Source: Saccharothrix sp. NRRL B-16314 (lineage in GTDB: Bacteria; Actinomycetota; Actinomycetes; Mycobacteriales; Pseudonocardiaceae). Taken from it: 64,000 nucleotides of DNA. The DNA is taken from positions 248,001 to 312,000 of the forward strand of contig NZ_JNXC01000008.1 of NCBI RefSeq assembly GCF_000716595.1, in the 5' to 3' direction. Position 1 is the stretch's first letter, and each line of letters opens with the position of its first letter. Both the position numbers and the translations under genes were made by a program. Positions 1-8,487 of the stretch are shown here, in pieces. The notes under the pieces are model-generated. The model saw nothing but the letters and a program-made list of their open reading frames with translations, had not been told where the DNA came from and searched no databases.

Positions 1-1210
1 TCCAGTCGGCCGTCGACGCGGCGACGTGCTCGTCGGGTTGTCCGGGCCGACGCCTGACCAGCTCCCCGAACGCGACGGCGACCAGGTACGCCCCGGCGTC
101 GTCGGTCATCACCTGTTCCCAGACCTCGTTCTCCGGCCAGTCCGGGTGCGCTGCCGGGTCGGCGTCGATCTCGGCGTCCATGGCGATGATCTCGGCTCTC
201 GACATCAGGCGGAACGGCTCGGCCAGTCCCCAGGCGGCACCGGAGCCGGGCGGCTGGCCGTCGTGCCAGGCCACCAAGTCCTCCGCGACCAGGGAGCCGA
301 CCTTGTCGTCCTCGGTCTCCTCGGAGCGCGACGATCCTGGTCGCAGGGTGGCGCGCAGGTCGGCGGGCATCACGGCGTCCAACGCCGTCAGCGCGGAAGC
401 AAGGTCGAGGCCGAGCTTCTGGTCGCGGATCTGCCGCCACGACATCTCGAGCACCCCTGTGCGGCGGATGTCCTCCAGGGTGATGTCCTGGCCGTGCGCC
501 TTCTCGACGATCCGCAGCATCGTCCGAGCCAGCTCCACCAGGCTCTGCAGCAGGTCTTCGGTCGGGTTCTCGCGCAGCAGTCGCAGACCGAGTTGTTCGG
601 CGTCGTCGAACCGGTACTGCGCCAGGTAGGCCCAGCCGAGCAACGTGGCGACCCAGGAGTCCGCCGCGTTGGCCCGGATGGCCTCCTCGGCCGCGAGAGC
701 GAACCGTTCGGGAGGTGCGAAGCTCTCCAGCAGGTGCTCCGCGCGTTTCCCGAGCGCTTTGGGGAGGTTGTCCGGCGCCGTCCGCGAGCACCGTGCCACC
801 GCGTCGTCGAGTTGGCGCCACCCGGCCTCGTGCTCCCCGGAGAGTGCCTGGGCGGCCCCCAGCTTCATCCAGTCGTCCCAGTCCTCGTGGTCCTCGTCCA
901 GCACGGTGCGCGCCCACCGCAGCGCCTCGGCGTGGTCGTGGTGAGCCAGCGCCAGACGCCGAAGCGCTCGGGCCGCCCAGATGAACTGGCTGTCGCGGCG
1001 AGCGATCACCTGGAGGTAGAGGCGCCGCGCCTCGTCGGCGTCGCCACAGCTCTCACGGTGATAGGCGAGCACCATCGACGCGCTGCTCCGCTCCGGCTGG
1101 GCCGCGAGCACCTGCAGCGCGAGCTCGGCGACCTTGGGATGCGCCGGCTGTGCTTCGAGGAGCTCCCAGGCCAGGTCCAGGGTTCGCCCCACGGCGTCAA
1201 TGTCCGTCAT
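1..1210 (-). CDS. TPR-like helical protein, coupled to an AAA ATPase (partial, C terminus outside window)
   Basis: No catalytic motif is visible. The roughly 403 residues inside the window are almost wholly alpha-helical and rich in Ala, Leu and Glu. Helix pairs recur through residues 15-200 in the pattern of tetratricopeptide repeats, which suggests a cytoplasmic interaction scaffold. The start is the ATG at 1210, which overlaps the stop of the upstream AAA ATPase gene as ATGA. The two are therefore translationally coupled and probably work together. No signal peptide or membrane segment is seen in the part available. The gene runs off the left edge, so its full length and C-terminal domain are unknown. 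A HEAT-like helical repeat is the main alternative reading. Confidence 0.75.
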   Translation of the reverse strand, partial: MTDIDAVGRTLDLAWELLEAQPAHPKVAELALQVLAAQPERSSASMVLAYHRESCGDADEARRLYLQVIARRDSQFIWAARALRRLALAHHDHAEALRWARTVLDEDHEDWDDWMKLGAAQALSGEHEAGWRQLDDAVARCSRTAPDNLPKALGKRAEHLLESFAPPERFALAAEEAIRANAADSWVATLLGWAYLAQYRFDDAEQLGLRLLRENPTEDLLQSLVELARTMLRIVEKAHGQDITLEDIRRTGVLEMSWRQIRDQKLGLDLASALTALDAVMPADLRATLRPGSSRSEETEDDKVGSLVAEDLVAWHDGQPPGSGAAWGLAEPFRLMSRAEIIAMDAEIDADPAAHPDWPENEVWEQVMTDDAGAYLVAVAFGELVRRRPGQPDEHVAASTADW

Positions 1211-2421
1211 CGCATGCCTCGCTTGACCCGGTACGCCCGGAGTTGGTCGAACGTTCCGTCGTCGACGCCGTACTCCAGCACCGGCGCCACCTGGTCGAAC
1301 CAGGACGTCGTGGACGGGATGACGCCGCCGACCGCGGCCAGCAGCGCGTCGGTGGTGACCGGCACCAGCGCACCGCTGCTCATCGACTCGACCATCGCCT
1401 GCTGCAGCACGGTGGTCGTCAGGTGACCGAGGTCGGCACCGGAGAACCCCTCGGTCGCCGCCGCGACGGCCGCCACGTCGACACCGTCGGCGGGCTTGCC
1501 CGCCAGCGCGCCCTGGACGATCGCCGCCCTGGCGACCGCGTCCGGTGGCAGCACCAGCACCGTCTTGTCGATCCGACCCGGTCGGCGCAGCGCGGGGTCG
1601 ATGTCCCACGGCCGGTTCGTCGCGGTCAGGAAGTAGACCCCGTCGTTCCCGCCGGCCACGCCGTCGAGCTCCTCCAGCAGCTGGGTGACGAGCATCCGCA
1701 TCGACTGCGACCCGCCGCCACCGGAGGTCCGCCGAGCGCCGAGCGCGTCGAACTCGTCGAAGAAGATCACGCACGGCGTTGCCGCACGGGCATGGCGGAA
1801 CACGCTCTGGAGCGCCTTCTCGCTCTCCCCGATCCACTTGCTGAGCAGGTCCGCGAGGGTCACGTGGATGAAGGACGCGCCGAGATCGCCCGCGATTGCC
1901 CTGGCGATGAACGTCTTGCCGCAACCGGGTGGGCCGTACATCAGCAACGACCCGCCCGGCTTCTGCCCGAACGCCGCCGCCACCTCGGGATTGCGCAGCG
2001 GAGCCAGGAACGCGATGTCCAGGTGCCTCTTGACGTCGGCGAGACCCGCGACGTCGGCCAGCGTCACCGCCGGGCGCTCGGCGTCCCACAGCGACGCCGA
2101 CGCGGCGGTGCCGCCGTCCCGGTGGTCCCCGTCGGCCGGGGCCGGAACCAGTCCCCCGGGCCGTGCCGCCGGTGCCGCGGTCTCGACCGGCGGCGGGTTC
2201 GAGGAGCGCAACCGCGCCGCCATCAGCCGGGCGCGCAGCAGACGGATCCGCGCCGGAGCACCGCCGAGGGCTTCGAACGCGTCCAGTTCGGTGGCGGCGC
2301 GGTCCGGGTCCTGCTCCAGCAGCAGCGTGACGAAGTCCTCACGCAGCGCCAGGTTGCCGGGGTCGGCCGCCACCTCGAGCGCGATCACCTCGACGAAGCC
2401 GTCGCTCGGGCCGCCGTTCAC
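1207..2421 (-). CDS. AAA-family ATPase with N-terminal helical (TPR-like) region
   Basis: A cytoplasmic AAA+ ATPase of the Cdc48/Vps4-like type, 404 residues. The Walker A motif GPPGCGKT is at residues 163-170. Walker B ends in Asp222-Glu223 (FFDEFD). A sensor-1 Asn sits in TATNR near residue 269, and arginine fingers lie in RRPGRID near 279-283. Residues 1-75 are helical, and a Pro/Ala-rich linker separates them from the ATPase core. The start is a GTG at 2421 that overlaps the stop of the upstream 147-residue gene (GTGA), and its own stop overlaps the next gene (ATGA), giving a three-gene operon. Family knowledge predicts a hexameric remodelling ATPase. The substrate is unknown; the flanking SseB-like and TPR-like products are the obvious candidates for partners. 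Confidence 0.9.
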   Translation of the reverse strand: MNGGPSDGFVEVIALEVAADPGNLALREDFVTLLLEQDPDRAATELDAFEALGGAPARIRLLRARLMAARLRSSNPPPVETAAPAARPGGLVPAPADGDHRDGGTAASASLWDAERPAVTLADVAGLADVKRHLDIAFLAPLRNPEVAAAFGQKPGGSLLMYGPPGCGKTFIARAIAGDLGASFIHVTLADLLSKWIGESEKALQSVFRHARAATPCVIFFDEFDALGARRTSGGGGSQSMRMLVTQLLEELDGVAGGNDGVYFLTATNRPWDIDPALRRPGRIDKTVLVLPPDAVARAAIVQGALAGKPADGVDVAAVAAATEGFSGADLGHLTTTVLQQAMVESMSSGALVPVTTDALLAAVGGVIPSTTSWFDQVAPVLEYGVDDGTFDQLRAYRVKRGMR

Positions 2422-2861
2422 TGCCCGGCCCCTTCGAGCCAGCCCTTGAGCAGACCCAGGTTCACCAGCGGGATGTAGTGACCGAGCCGCGGGTGGTCCA
2501 GCGTCACACCGACGACGCCGACCTTGTCGAACGAGGCGACGTAGTCGATCGCGGCCGGCATCGGCACGCTGAACAACGACACCCCGTCACCCTCCGGGTC
2601 GGCCAGGCCGAGGGTGCGCGCGGCTTCGTTCGCCCGTGCGGCGCTGCTGTAGAGGCAGATCATCGGCCCCTGCTCGGCGGCCACGGCGAAGGGACGGGGT
2701 TGCTCGGCCGAGCCCCGCGCGATGAAGAACCAGTGCTCCAACCCGGTCACCTGCCGCCACAGCGCGATCTGCGCCGTCGTGTCACCTGCGGGCGCTGCCC
2801 TGACCGCTTGGTCGAGCCGGTCGAGCTCCGCGACCACGTCGGCGTCGTTGTCTCTCGTCAT
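2418..2861 (-). CDS. SseB-like small protein, first gene of the AAA ATPase module
   Basis: This 147-residue soluble protein is predicted cytoplasmic. Residues 1-45 form an acidic helix. A mixed alpha/beta domain of about 100 residues follows and resembles the SseB N-terminal fold: a beta strand ending in FIARG, a PMICLYSS segment near residue 75, and a C-terminal segment ending PLVNLGLLKGWL. The SseB assignment rests on overall pattern only. The ATG at 2861 has a GAGAGAA purine stretch just upstream. The stop overlaps the GTG of the AAA ATPase. It may be a substrate or adaptor of the ATPase, which is inference from the coupling. Confidence 0.7.
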   Translation of the reverse strand: MTRDNDADVVAELDRLDQAVRAAPAGDTTAQIALWRQVTGLEHWFFIARGSAEQPRPFAVAAEQGPMICLYSSAARANEAARTLGLADPEGDGVSLFSVPMPAAIDYVASFDKVGVVGVTLDHPRLGHYIPLVNLGLLKGWLEGAGQ

Positions 2862-3156
2862 CCGGTTCTCTCATCTGTGCTCTGCTGTCCGCGATCCTGA
2901 ACGCGCGGACCCGTCCGGTTAAGACCAGAGAAAACCATGCGGTCGATCGTGGCGGAAAGGCGGTCGGACAGGTCACCGTCAGCGCGTCCAGCGGCTCGAC
3001 CCGCGTGCGAGCGCCTGCGGCTGCCGTTGCCTCGGCCCCGCCGGCAACCGCCCCGAGGTGCGTTCCAGCCCGCCCGCCGGAGGCGATCATCGGGAGCCTC
3101 GGCGTCGAAGGCCCTGTACGTGCCGCCGCAGCGCAACACGGCCAGGACCGACACCT

Positions 3157-3203
3157 GGCAACGACCACGCCCGGCAACGACCACGCCCGGCAACGACCCG
3201 ACC
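3157..3203. repeat. 16-bp tandem repeat, about 2.8 copies
   Basis: The unit GGCAACGACCACGCCC occurs at 3157-3172 and 3173-3188, and a third copy begins at 3189 and diverges after about 11 bases. It lies in non-coding DNA just upstream of the HxlR remnant and probably arose by replication slippage. Confidence 0.7.
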
Positions 3204-3214
3204 GCCCTGTCGAC

Positions 3215-3305
3215 CTGGGTAATCCACCGTCTCATCTCGCAGGTGTCCCATAAGATCCTCACCGAGCGACTGCGGGAGATCGAGGCGGTTGGTCGCGCAC
3301 CTCTG
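3215..3305 (+). pseudogene. Remnant of an HxlR-type regulator (helix-turn-helix core only)
   Basis: A plus-strand frame here encodes IHRLISQVSHKILTERLRE followed by IEAVG. This is the recognition-helix region of HxlR-family regulators. It closely resembles the intact HxlR protein at 23854-24243, where the same stretch reads RLIPQVSHKMLTQQLREL, and the nucleotide sequences are also visibly similar. Sequence on either side does not continue the family fold, so only about 30 codons survive. The rest of the 485-base stretch 2862-3346 holds a short tandem repeat and the ribosome binding site of the next gene, but no complete gene. Confidence 0.55.
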
Positions 3306-3346
3306 CCGGCCGGCCCCACCGGTCCGCTCCGTCCCTGAGGAGAGTT

Positions 3347-4510
3347 GTGTCCACATTGCCGTCCCGGCGGCCACGTCTCGGCGTCACCAGTGGTAGCGAG
3401 GGCGACCGGGTCACCACGCTGGAACTGTTCTTCGACCTCGTCTTCGTGTTCGCGTTCACCCAGGTCACCTGGCTGATGGTCCACGGCGACCCGCCACGAT
3501 CGCTGCTGCAGGGGTTCGTCGTCCTGTCGCTTCTCTGGTGGGCGTGGTCCTCCTACGCGTGGCTGGCCAACCAGGCGCGGGCCAACCGCGGTCTGCTCCG
3601 GGCCGCGTTCGTGGTCGCGATGATCGCGATGTTCGTCGCGAGCCTGACCATCCCGGAGGCGTTCCACGAGGTACCCGGCGGTATCCCGGCAGCCGCCACC
3701 CTGGTGTTCTGCTACGCCGTCGTCAGGTGCGCCCACCTGGCCGTCTACCTCACGGCCGCCGGTGGCGACAAGGCACTGCGTGGCCGCGTTGTCCGCACTG
3801 CCGCGACCTCCGTCGCCCCGACCGTGGCGATCCTGGCCGTCGGTGCCGCGATCGGGGAGCCGTGGCAGACGTGGATCTGGCTCGGTGCGGTCGGGTACGA
3901 CTTCGCCGCCATCTACCTCGGTGCGCGCGCCGGGGGCTGGGTCGTGCAGTCGGCCGCGCACTTCGCCGAGCGCCACGGCCTGGTCGTCATCCTGGCGCTC
4001 GGCGAGTCCATCGTCGCCGTGGGTGTCGGTGTGTCGGGCACACCGCTCAGCTGGTCCGTCATCACCGGGGGCGTCCTGGCCATCACCATCGCCGTCGGGC
4101 TGTGGTGGCAGTACTTCCACCACAGGTTCGAGCAGCTCGAACACGCGCTGGAGTCCCGGCAGGGCGACGATCGCGCCCGCCTGGCCTCCGAGGTGTTCAC
4201 CTACCTCCACTTCCCGCTGATCGCCGGCATCATCCTCACCGCGCTCGGGCTGGAACAGGCCATGGCGCACATCAGCGACGACCACCTCGGGCCACTCGGT
4301 GGCTGGGCCCTCGCGGGCGGACTCACGTGCGCCCTGCTCGCGTCTGCGCTGACCATCGTCCGTACCGGCGGCACCATCCCTCGCCTGTGGTGGGCGAGCA
4401 CCGCAGTGGTCCTCGCGTCCGGCGCCCTCCTCACCCTGCTACCGCCGGTGTGGGCACTCGCCCTCGCCGCATTCCTCGTGGCGTTGTTCTGCGCGAGCGA
4501 CAAGTCCTGA
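3347..4510 (+). CDS. Low temperature requirement protein A (LtrA) family membrane protein
   Basis: A polytopic inner-membrane protein of 387 residues with about ten hydrophobic segments. The LtrA signature is clear near the N terminus: LELFFDLVFVFAFTQVT at about residues 26-42. A second conserved block, HGLVVILALGES, lies near residue 210. The start is the GTG at 3347, preceded by a GAGGAG ribosome binding site six to seven bases upstream. Its biochemical activity is not established; the name comes from a Listeria cold-growth phenotype. It appears monocistronic and is convergent with the serine hydrolase operon. A fragment of an HxlR regulator lies just upstream, possibly a lost local regulator. 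Confidence 0.88.
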   Translation: MSTLPSRRPRLGVTSGSEGDRVTTLELFFDLVFVFAFTQVTWLMVHGDPPRSLLQGFVVLSLLWWAWSSYAWLANQARANRGLLRAAFVVAMIAMFVASLTIPEAFHEVPGGIPAAATLVFCYAVVRCAHLAVYLTAAGGDKALRGRVVRTAATSVAPTVAILAVGAAIGEPWQTWIWLGAVGYDFAAIYLGARAGGWVVQSAAHFAERHGLVVILALGESIVAVGVGVSGTPLSWSVITGGVLAITIAVGLWWQYFHHRFEQLEHALESRQGDDRARLASEVFTYLHFPLIAGIILTALGLEQAMAHISDDHLGPLGGWALAGGLTCALLASALTIVRTGGTIPRLWWASTAVVLASGALLTLLPPVWALALAAFLVALFCASDKS

Positions 4511-4519
4511 CTGGACTTG
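4501..4519. terminator. Short hairpin overlapping the ltrA-like stop codon
   Basis: CAAGTCC and GGACTTG form a perfect 7-bp stem around the 5-base loop TGACT, which contains the stop codon. There is no T-tract. It sits between convergent genes and may act as a weak bidirectional terminator. Confidence 0.35.
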
Positions 4520-4598
4520 GTGGCAACGGACAGCACGCTCGACGTGAAGGTGGACGGTTGACCGACCACTCACGTTGTCCGCGTGGTTGTCCGTACGG

Positions 4599-5975
4599 TC
4601 ACCCTGATCGCGGGTTCACCCGGCAGTTGGCGTGGAGGTACCCGGCGGTGCCGTTCCTGAAGTCGTAGATCGCGACCGTCTGGGTGTCCTCCAGCGAATC
4701 CGCCGGCGGCATCAGGAAGTGCGTCCCGCTCACCGGGAGCAGCTCATAGCCGATGCGGTCCGGTTTCCCGAGGAAATCCGCCTGCATCGGGTCGAGAACC
4801 AGGGTCAGGTGCAGCTGTCCGCCTTCGGCCGACACCTCGTACCGTGAGCCGGGGCGCTCGTAGACGCCCTCGTACCGGGACAGGTCGAGGGCCGGCGTCG
4901 GGTCCGGCGCGGGCAAGTCCGGGATGGTGACCGCGCCGAGGTCGGTCAGGATCTCGTTGAACACCTTGCGGTAGAAGCTCTCCCGCGGTCCGCCGTTCGT
5001 CAGCACCACGATGGCGGTGGCGGAGTCCGGCAGGACCCGCAGCCGGGCGTTCTGGCCGATCGTGCTGCCGTCGGTCGCGTAGACAGTCTCACCGTGCCAG
5101 TCGCACACGATGAGGCCGAGTGCCCATTCCGGCCCGAACATGTGCGGATCCGGTACGGGCACCCGTGACAGCATCATCTCCCGGAGGCTCGCGGCCGAGA
5201 TGACGCGCTCTCCGTTCGGCGCCACGCCTTCGTTGAGCAGGACGTGCGCCATCGCGAGCACCTCGCGGGCCGTCGAGGTGACGTTGCCACCGGGACCGAA
5301 GGCACGCGGCAGGTAATCCACCGGTGTGACTACGGGGCCCTCGTCCAGCGACCGGATCAGGTGCCCGGTCGCCGCCCGGGTCTCGTCGACCTGGTCGTGC
5401 CGACTGTTCGTGGCGGTCAGGCCCATGGGCCCGAAGAGGCGGTCCCGCATGACGTCGTCCCAGCGTTTACCGTCGTGCACCTCCAGGATTCGCGCGAGGA
5501 CGGCGTAACCCAGCGCCGCGCTGTAACCGTGGGTGTCACCGAGGGGGAAGACCATGGGCGCGTCGGCCATGTTCTCGACCATGCGCTCGTAGACGTCGTC
5601 GTCTTCACCGGGATCGCCGTAGGCTTCCTCGATACCGTTGGTGTGGTTCAGCAGGTGACGAGGGGTGACCTTCGCGCTCGCGTCGGGATCGGCCACCGTG
5701 AAACCGGGCAGGTAGGTCCGCACCGGCTCGTCCAGGTCGACTTTCCCTTCGTCGACGAGCTGCATGAAGGCCAACGCGGTCCAGGTCTTGGTCATGGAGC
5801 CGCACTGGTAGACGGTGTCCGTCGTCGCGGGTTCCCCCGTTTCCACGTTCTTGACGCCGACCGCGAACTCGGTGAGCTCCCCCTCTCGCAGCACACCGAT
5901 CGCCGCGCTCGGAATTCCGTACTCCTCAAGGAGTCGGGCAACACGGGCTCGCATCCGGGGCACGTCGATCGTCAT
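4599..5975 (-). CDS. Serine hydrolase, beta-lactamase / class C penicillin-binding protein family
   Basis: A 458-residue hydrolase of the beta-lactamase class C / esterase EstB family. The nucleophile motif SxxK is Ser60-Met-Thr-Lys63 in QCGSMTKTW. The second motif is Tyr151-Ser152 in GYSAALGY. A DGSTIGQ segment near residue 304 takes the place of the KTG box. A C-terminal lipocalin-like beta domain spans about residues 350-458. No signal peptide is seen, so it is predicted cytoplasmic, unusual for penicillin-binding proteins and more typical of esterases or peptidases of this family. The start ATG at 5975 overlaps the stop of the 86-residue gene (ATGA), so both are made from the promoter near 6259-6287. 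The substrate cannot be told from the sequence. Confidence 0.88.
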   Translation of the reverse strand: MTIDVPRMRARVARLLEEYGIPSAAIGVLREGELTEFAVGVKNVETGEPATTDTVYQCGSMTKTWTALAFMQLVDEGKVDLDEPVRTYLPGFTVADPDASAKVTPRHLLNHTNGIEEAYGDPGEDDDVYERMVENMADAPMVFPLGDTHGYSAALGYAVLARILEVHDGKRWDDVMRDRLFGPMGLTATNSRHDQVDETRAATGHLIRSLDEGPVVTPVDYLPRAFGPGGNVTSTAREVLAMAHVLLNEGVAPNGERVISAASLREMMLSRVPVPDPHMFGPEWALGLIVCDWHGETVYATDGSTIGQNARLRVLPDSATAIVVLTNGGPRESFYRKVFNEILTDLGAVTIPDLPAPDPTPALDLSRYEGVYERPGSRYEVSAEGGQLHLTLVLDPMQADFLGKPDRIGYELLPVSGTHFLMPPADSLEDTQTVAIYDFRNGTAGYLHANCRVNPRSG

Positions 5976-6232
5976 CGCGGAAGACCGATCGCGTTCGCGG
6001 CGTCCGCTTCGAAGTACTCCGTTGTGGCGTAGGCGCCGGCGTGCGCCTCGAAGAAGTCCCGGACACCGTCGACGGAGTCATGGGCGATGACGTTCACCGC
6101 CTTGGCCCCGTCCTTGCTCGCGACCGCCAGCTTCCACTTGGCGCCCTTGGGGAGCTTGGCGTGCGCCTTCTTCAGTCCGCTCCAGAACTCGCCGTCGTCC
6201 GAAACGGTCGACACCGCCATCACGTGCATCAT
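5972..6232 (-). CDS. Small conserved-looking protein, leader gene of the serine hydrolase operon
   Basis: This 86-residue soluble protein has a lysine-rich middle (KKAHAKLPKGAKWK near residues 21-34) and an acidic C-terminal half. I do not recognise the family. The alternating strand-helix pattern with a VNVIAHDS strand suggests a small ferredoxin-like or dimeric alpha/beta-barrel fold. A GGAGG ribosome binding site lies six bases before the ATG at 6232; a second ATG follows directly. Translation is coupled to the serine hydrolase by ATGA. Transcription is probably controlled by the divergent regulator at 6414. Confidence 0.65.
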   Translation of the reverse strand: MMHVMAVSTVSDDGEFWSGLKKAHAKLPKGAKWKLAVASKDGAKAVNVIAHDSVDGVRDFFEAHAGAYATTEYFEADAANAIGLPR

Positions 6233-6258
6233 CGGATCCTCCCTTTCCAGATGAGAAA

Positions 6259-6287
6259 AAGCTACGTTGCGTTTCAGGCTCTGTCAA
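6259..6287 (-). promoter_or_regulatory. Predicted sigma70-type promoter of the serine hydrolase operon
   Basis: On the minus strand TTGACA (6282-6287) and TAGCTT (6259-6264) are separated by exactly 17 bases. The -10 box lies about 26 bases before the ATG at 6232. This is a near-consensus vegetative promoter. Confidence 0.6.
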
Positions 6288-6317
6288 ACACGATGAGCAC
6301 ACAAGACGCAGGCAGGA

Positions 6318-6333
6318 CAACAATTGTTGCAAC
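6318..6333. promoter_or_regulatory. Overlapping palindromes in the divergent promoter region (candidate operator)
   Basis: CAACAATTGTTG (6318-6329) is a perfect 12-bp palindrome and overlaps a second one, GTTGCAAC (6326-6333). They lie between the divergent serine hydrolase operon and the regulator gene at 6414. The regulator is the natural candidate to bind here; that link is inferred. Confidence 0.45.
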
Positions 6334-6413
6334 AGGATTGTGAATGAACGCAACTCCCTCGACCGAGCCGTTGCACTGTACTGTTGCTGAACGCACAGAG
6401 AGGAGAGGTACCG

Positions 6414-7337
6414 GTGCCAGGAGGAAGGCTGATCCACGAGGACCGCCGGCTAATCGCGGCCTGGCTGGCCGACGGGCTCGGGTACGCCGAGATCGGCCGA
6501 CGGCTCGGCCGGCCCACGTCCACGATCAGTCGCGAGGTGGCGCGCAACGGCGCACCCGGCGACTACTCCCCCGACCACGCGCAGCAGTCCGCCGGCCACC
6601 GTGCCCGCCGGCGCAAGCCGGCCCGGCCCGCCGAACCTGCGACCGACGGGCAGCCGAGCGCCGTGGAACGTGGCTTCGTGGACGAGTTCGCGACGCTGCT
6701 GGCCGCGACCGGGCTGCCCCGGATGACCGCGCGGGTGTTCGTCTGCCTGCTCACCGCGGACCCCGACGGCCTGACGGCAGCCGACCTGGTGCGCCGCCTC
6801 CAGGTCAGCCCGGCATCGGTGTCCAAGTCCATCGGCTACCTCGAAGCCGTGGAGTTGGTGGCGCGCCGACCTGATCACGGTGGGCGGCGTGAGCGGTACC
6901 TCATCGAGGACGACGTCTGGCTCCGCGCGTGGCAGGCCGACACCGGGGCGCACGGTGAGGTCGCGACCGCCGCCCAGCGGGGCGTCGAGATCTTCGGCGC
7001 CGAGACGACCGCCGGCGCACGACTCGACAGGATGGGCCGGTTCTTCGCCCGGCTCAGCGAGCAGATGAACGGCAGCAGCCTCACCGACGCCGCCACGCAG
7101 GACGCGCTGACCGTGCTCGCCGCCCTCGTGCACGCCGGCAGACCGCTCACCCCGGACACGCTGGCCACAGCGCTCGACTGGCCCCGGGACCGCGTCGACA
7201 CCGCACTGGACGCGATCCGACACCGACCTGCCATCGCCGATCCCCTCACCCTGCAGGCAATCGACGCCGAGACGTACACCCTCACCGCACGACCGGACCG
7301 CCTCAGCGCGGCGCAACGCCGAGCACTGGAGAAGTGA
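6414..7337 (+). CDS. Two-HTH transcriptional regulator (IS30-type HTH plus MarR/GbsR-like domain)
   Basis: A 307-residue cytoplasmic DNA-binding protein. Residues 1-60 form an IS30-transposase-like helix-turn-helix: EDRRLIAAWLADGLGYAEIG then RRLGRPTSTISREVARNG. A Pro/Arg-rich linker leads to a winged-helix domain of MarR/GbsR type at about 95-200 (LQVSPASVSKSIGYLEAVEL), and a further helical domain ends the protein. I chose the GTG at 6414 because AGAGGAGAG lies seven bases upstream; an in-frame TTG at 6384 has no such site. It is divergent from the serine hydrolase pair, with paired palindromes between, so it probably controls that operon and itself. Confidence 0.8.
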   Translation: MPGGRLIHEDRRLIAAWLADGLGYAEIGRRLGRPTSTISREVARNGAPGDYSPDHAQQSAGHRARRRKPARPAEPATDGQPSAVERGFVDEFATLLAATGLPRMTARVFVCLLTADPDGLTAADLVRRLQVSPASVSKSIGYLEAVELVARRPDHGGRRERYLIEDDVWLRAWQADTGAHGEVATAAQRGVEIFGAETTAGARLDRMGRFFARLSEQMNGSSLTDAATQDALTVLAALVHAGRPLTPDTLATALDWPRDRVDTALDAIRHRPAIADPLTLQAIDAETYTLTARPDRLSAAQRRALEK

Positions 7338-7469
7338 GTCACGCCAAATCGTCGTGCGAAACCTTTGCGTCGCACCGAAACCGCCACCCCACCTGAATGG
7401 TCCACACGCACCGGCGTCGATTTGCGGAACACTTGTCCGCGGGCGGGCGAACACGGGGAGGACGTCAAG

Positions 7470-8363
7470 TTGCGCAAGAAATGGAATCCATTCCGCGTCA
7501 CCGCTTTGTCCGTCGTATCGATCCTGGCCGCTGCCGGGGCGTTGACGGGAGCCGCGGGCCCGGCGTCGGCGCAGACGACTGCGGTGCGACTGGACTACAC
7601 CTGCACGACTTCCCTCGGGCCGAGCGCCCAGGTGACGGTGTGGGTCGTCGGCGGCCTGCCGGACGAAGGCGCGGGCCTGAACACCGTTGCCAGCCACGAC
7701 CCCGCTTACCTCGACGTGGACCTGGACCTGCGCGAACTGCGACCGGTCCTGACGATCCCCGGCGGGGTGCGCCTGGACGGCGACAGCACCGCGACGCTCG
7801 ACGCGCGGATCACCGGCCCGGACGGGACGCGGACCACCCGGGCCTCGTTCACCGTCGCGCCCACGTGGCTGACGACCACCCAGGGGACCGCGGTGCGGGC
7901 CGCGGGCGCCTTCCCGGTGCAGTACCTGAACACCCCCGGCTACTACGACCTGCACGTGGACGACCTGGCGCTGACACTGCGCCCCGAGCGCGCCGACGGC
8001 ACTCCTCTCGGCACGGTCACCGCGTCCTGCTCGCACGACCCGGCGCAGAACGACCTGCTGGGAACCTTGTGGTCGCAGAACGCCATCTTCGAGCGGCCAC
8101 CGCGCCCGAACTGGCTGCGGGTCGTGTCGACGACCCCGACGTCCGTGACGCTGGCCTGGGAGGCCTATTCCTGGTGGAACCCGACCCTGGGCTACGAGGT
8201 GTACCTGGACGGAGGGCACACCGGTTTGGTCACCGAGAAGCAGGTCACGCTGACCGGGCTGACCCCCGACCGGCAGCACCGGGCGAAGGTCGTCACCACG
8301 GACGTGCAGGGCATCCGCTCGACCATGAGCGAAGGCCTGATCTTCACCATCCCGCCGGCCTGA
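7470..8363 (+). CDS. Secreted protein with C-terminal fibronectin type III domain
   Basis: A 297-residue exported protein. A basic start (LRKKWNPFR), a hydrophobic stretch and an Ala-rich cleavage site (GPASAQTT) form a Sec signal peptide of about 33 residues. The mature part begins with a beta-rich domain holding a pair of cysteines (YTCTTS and ASCSHD) that could form a disulfide. It ends with a fibronectin type III module at about 210-297 (LRVVSTTPTSVTLAWEAYS). The start is TTG at 7470, six bases after GGGGAGGA. The upstream in-frame codons encode a charged stretch with no signal peptide and are not used. A carbohydrate- or surface-binding role is plausible; no catalytic motif is visible. 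Confidence 0.8.
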   Translation: MRKKWNPFRVTALSVVSILAAAGALTGAAGPASAQTTAVRLDYTCTTSLGPSAQVTVWVVGGLPDEGAGLNTVASHDPAYLDVDLDLRELRPVLTIPGGVRLDGDSTATLDARITGPDGTRTTRASFTVAPTWLTTTQGTAVRAAGAFPVQYLNTPGYYDLHVDDLALTLRPERADGTPLGTVTASCSHDPAQNDLLGTLWSQNAIFERPPRPNWLRVVSTTPTSVTLAWEAYSWWNPTLGYEVYLDGGHTGLVTEKQVTLTGLTPDRQHRAKVVTTDVQGIRSTMSEGLIFTIPPA

Positions 8364-8487
8364 CCCGCTCGCCCCCACTGATCCCCAGGGGGTGAATCAG
8401 GCGCGGGTCAGGGAAAACCCTGATGGCGCGGTGCCCGTTCGCAGACACGCTGGAGGTGTCAAGAACATAAGCAGTTCGAGGAGAGCG

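Noticed and set aside
3157..3203. 16-bp tandem repeat considered as an operator array
   Set aside because: The copies abut with no spacing and decay quickly; slippage explains it.
2858..4285. Long minus-strand open frame (475 codons) opposite the LtrA gene
   Set aside because: Its product is low-complexity Arg/Gly/Asp sequence with no domain, and it mirrors the codon bias of the LtrA gene on the other strand.
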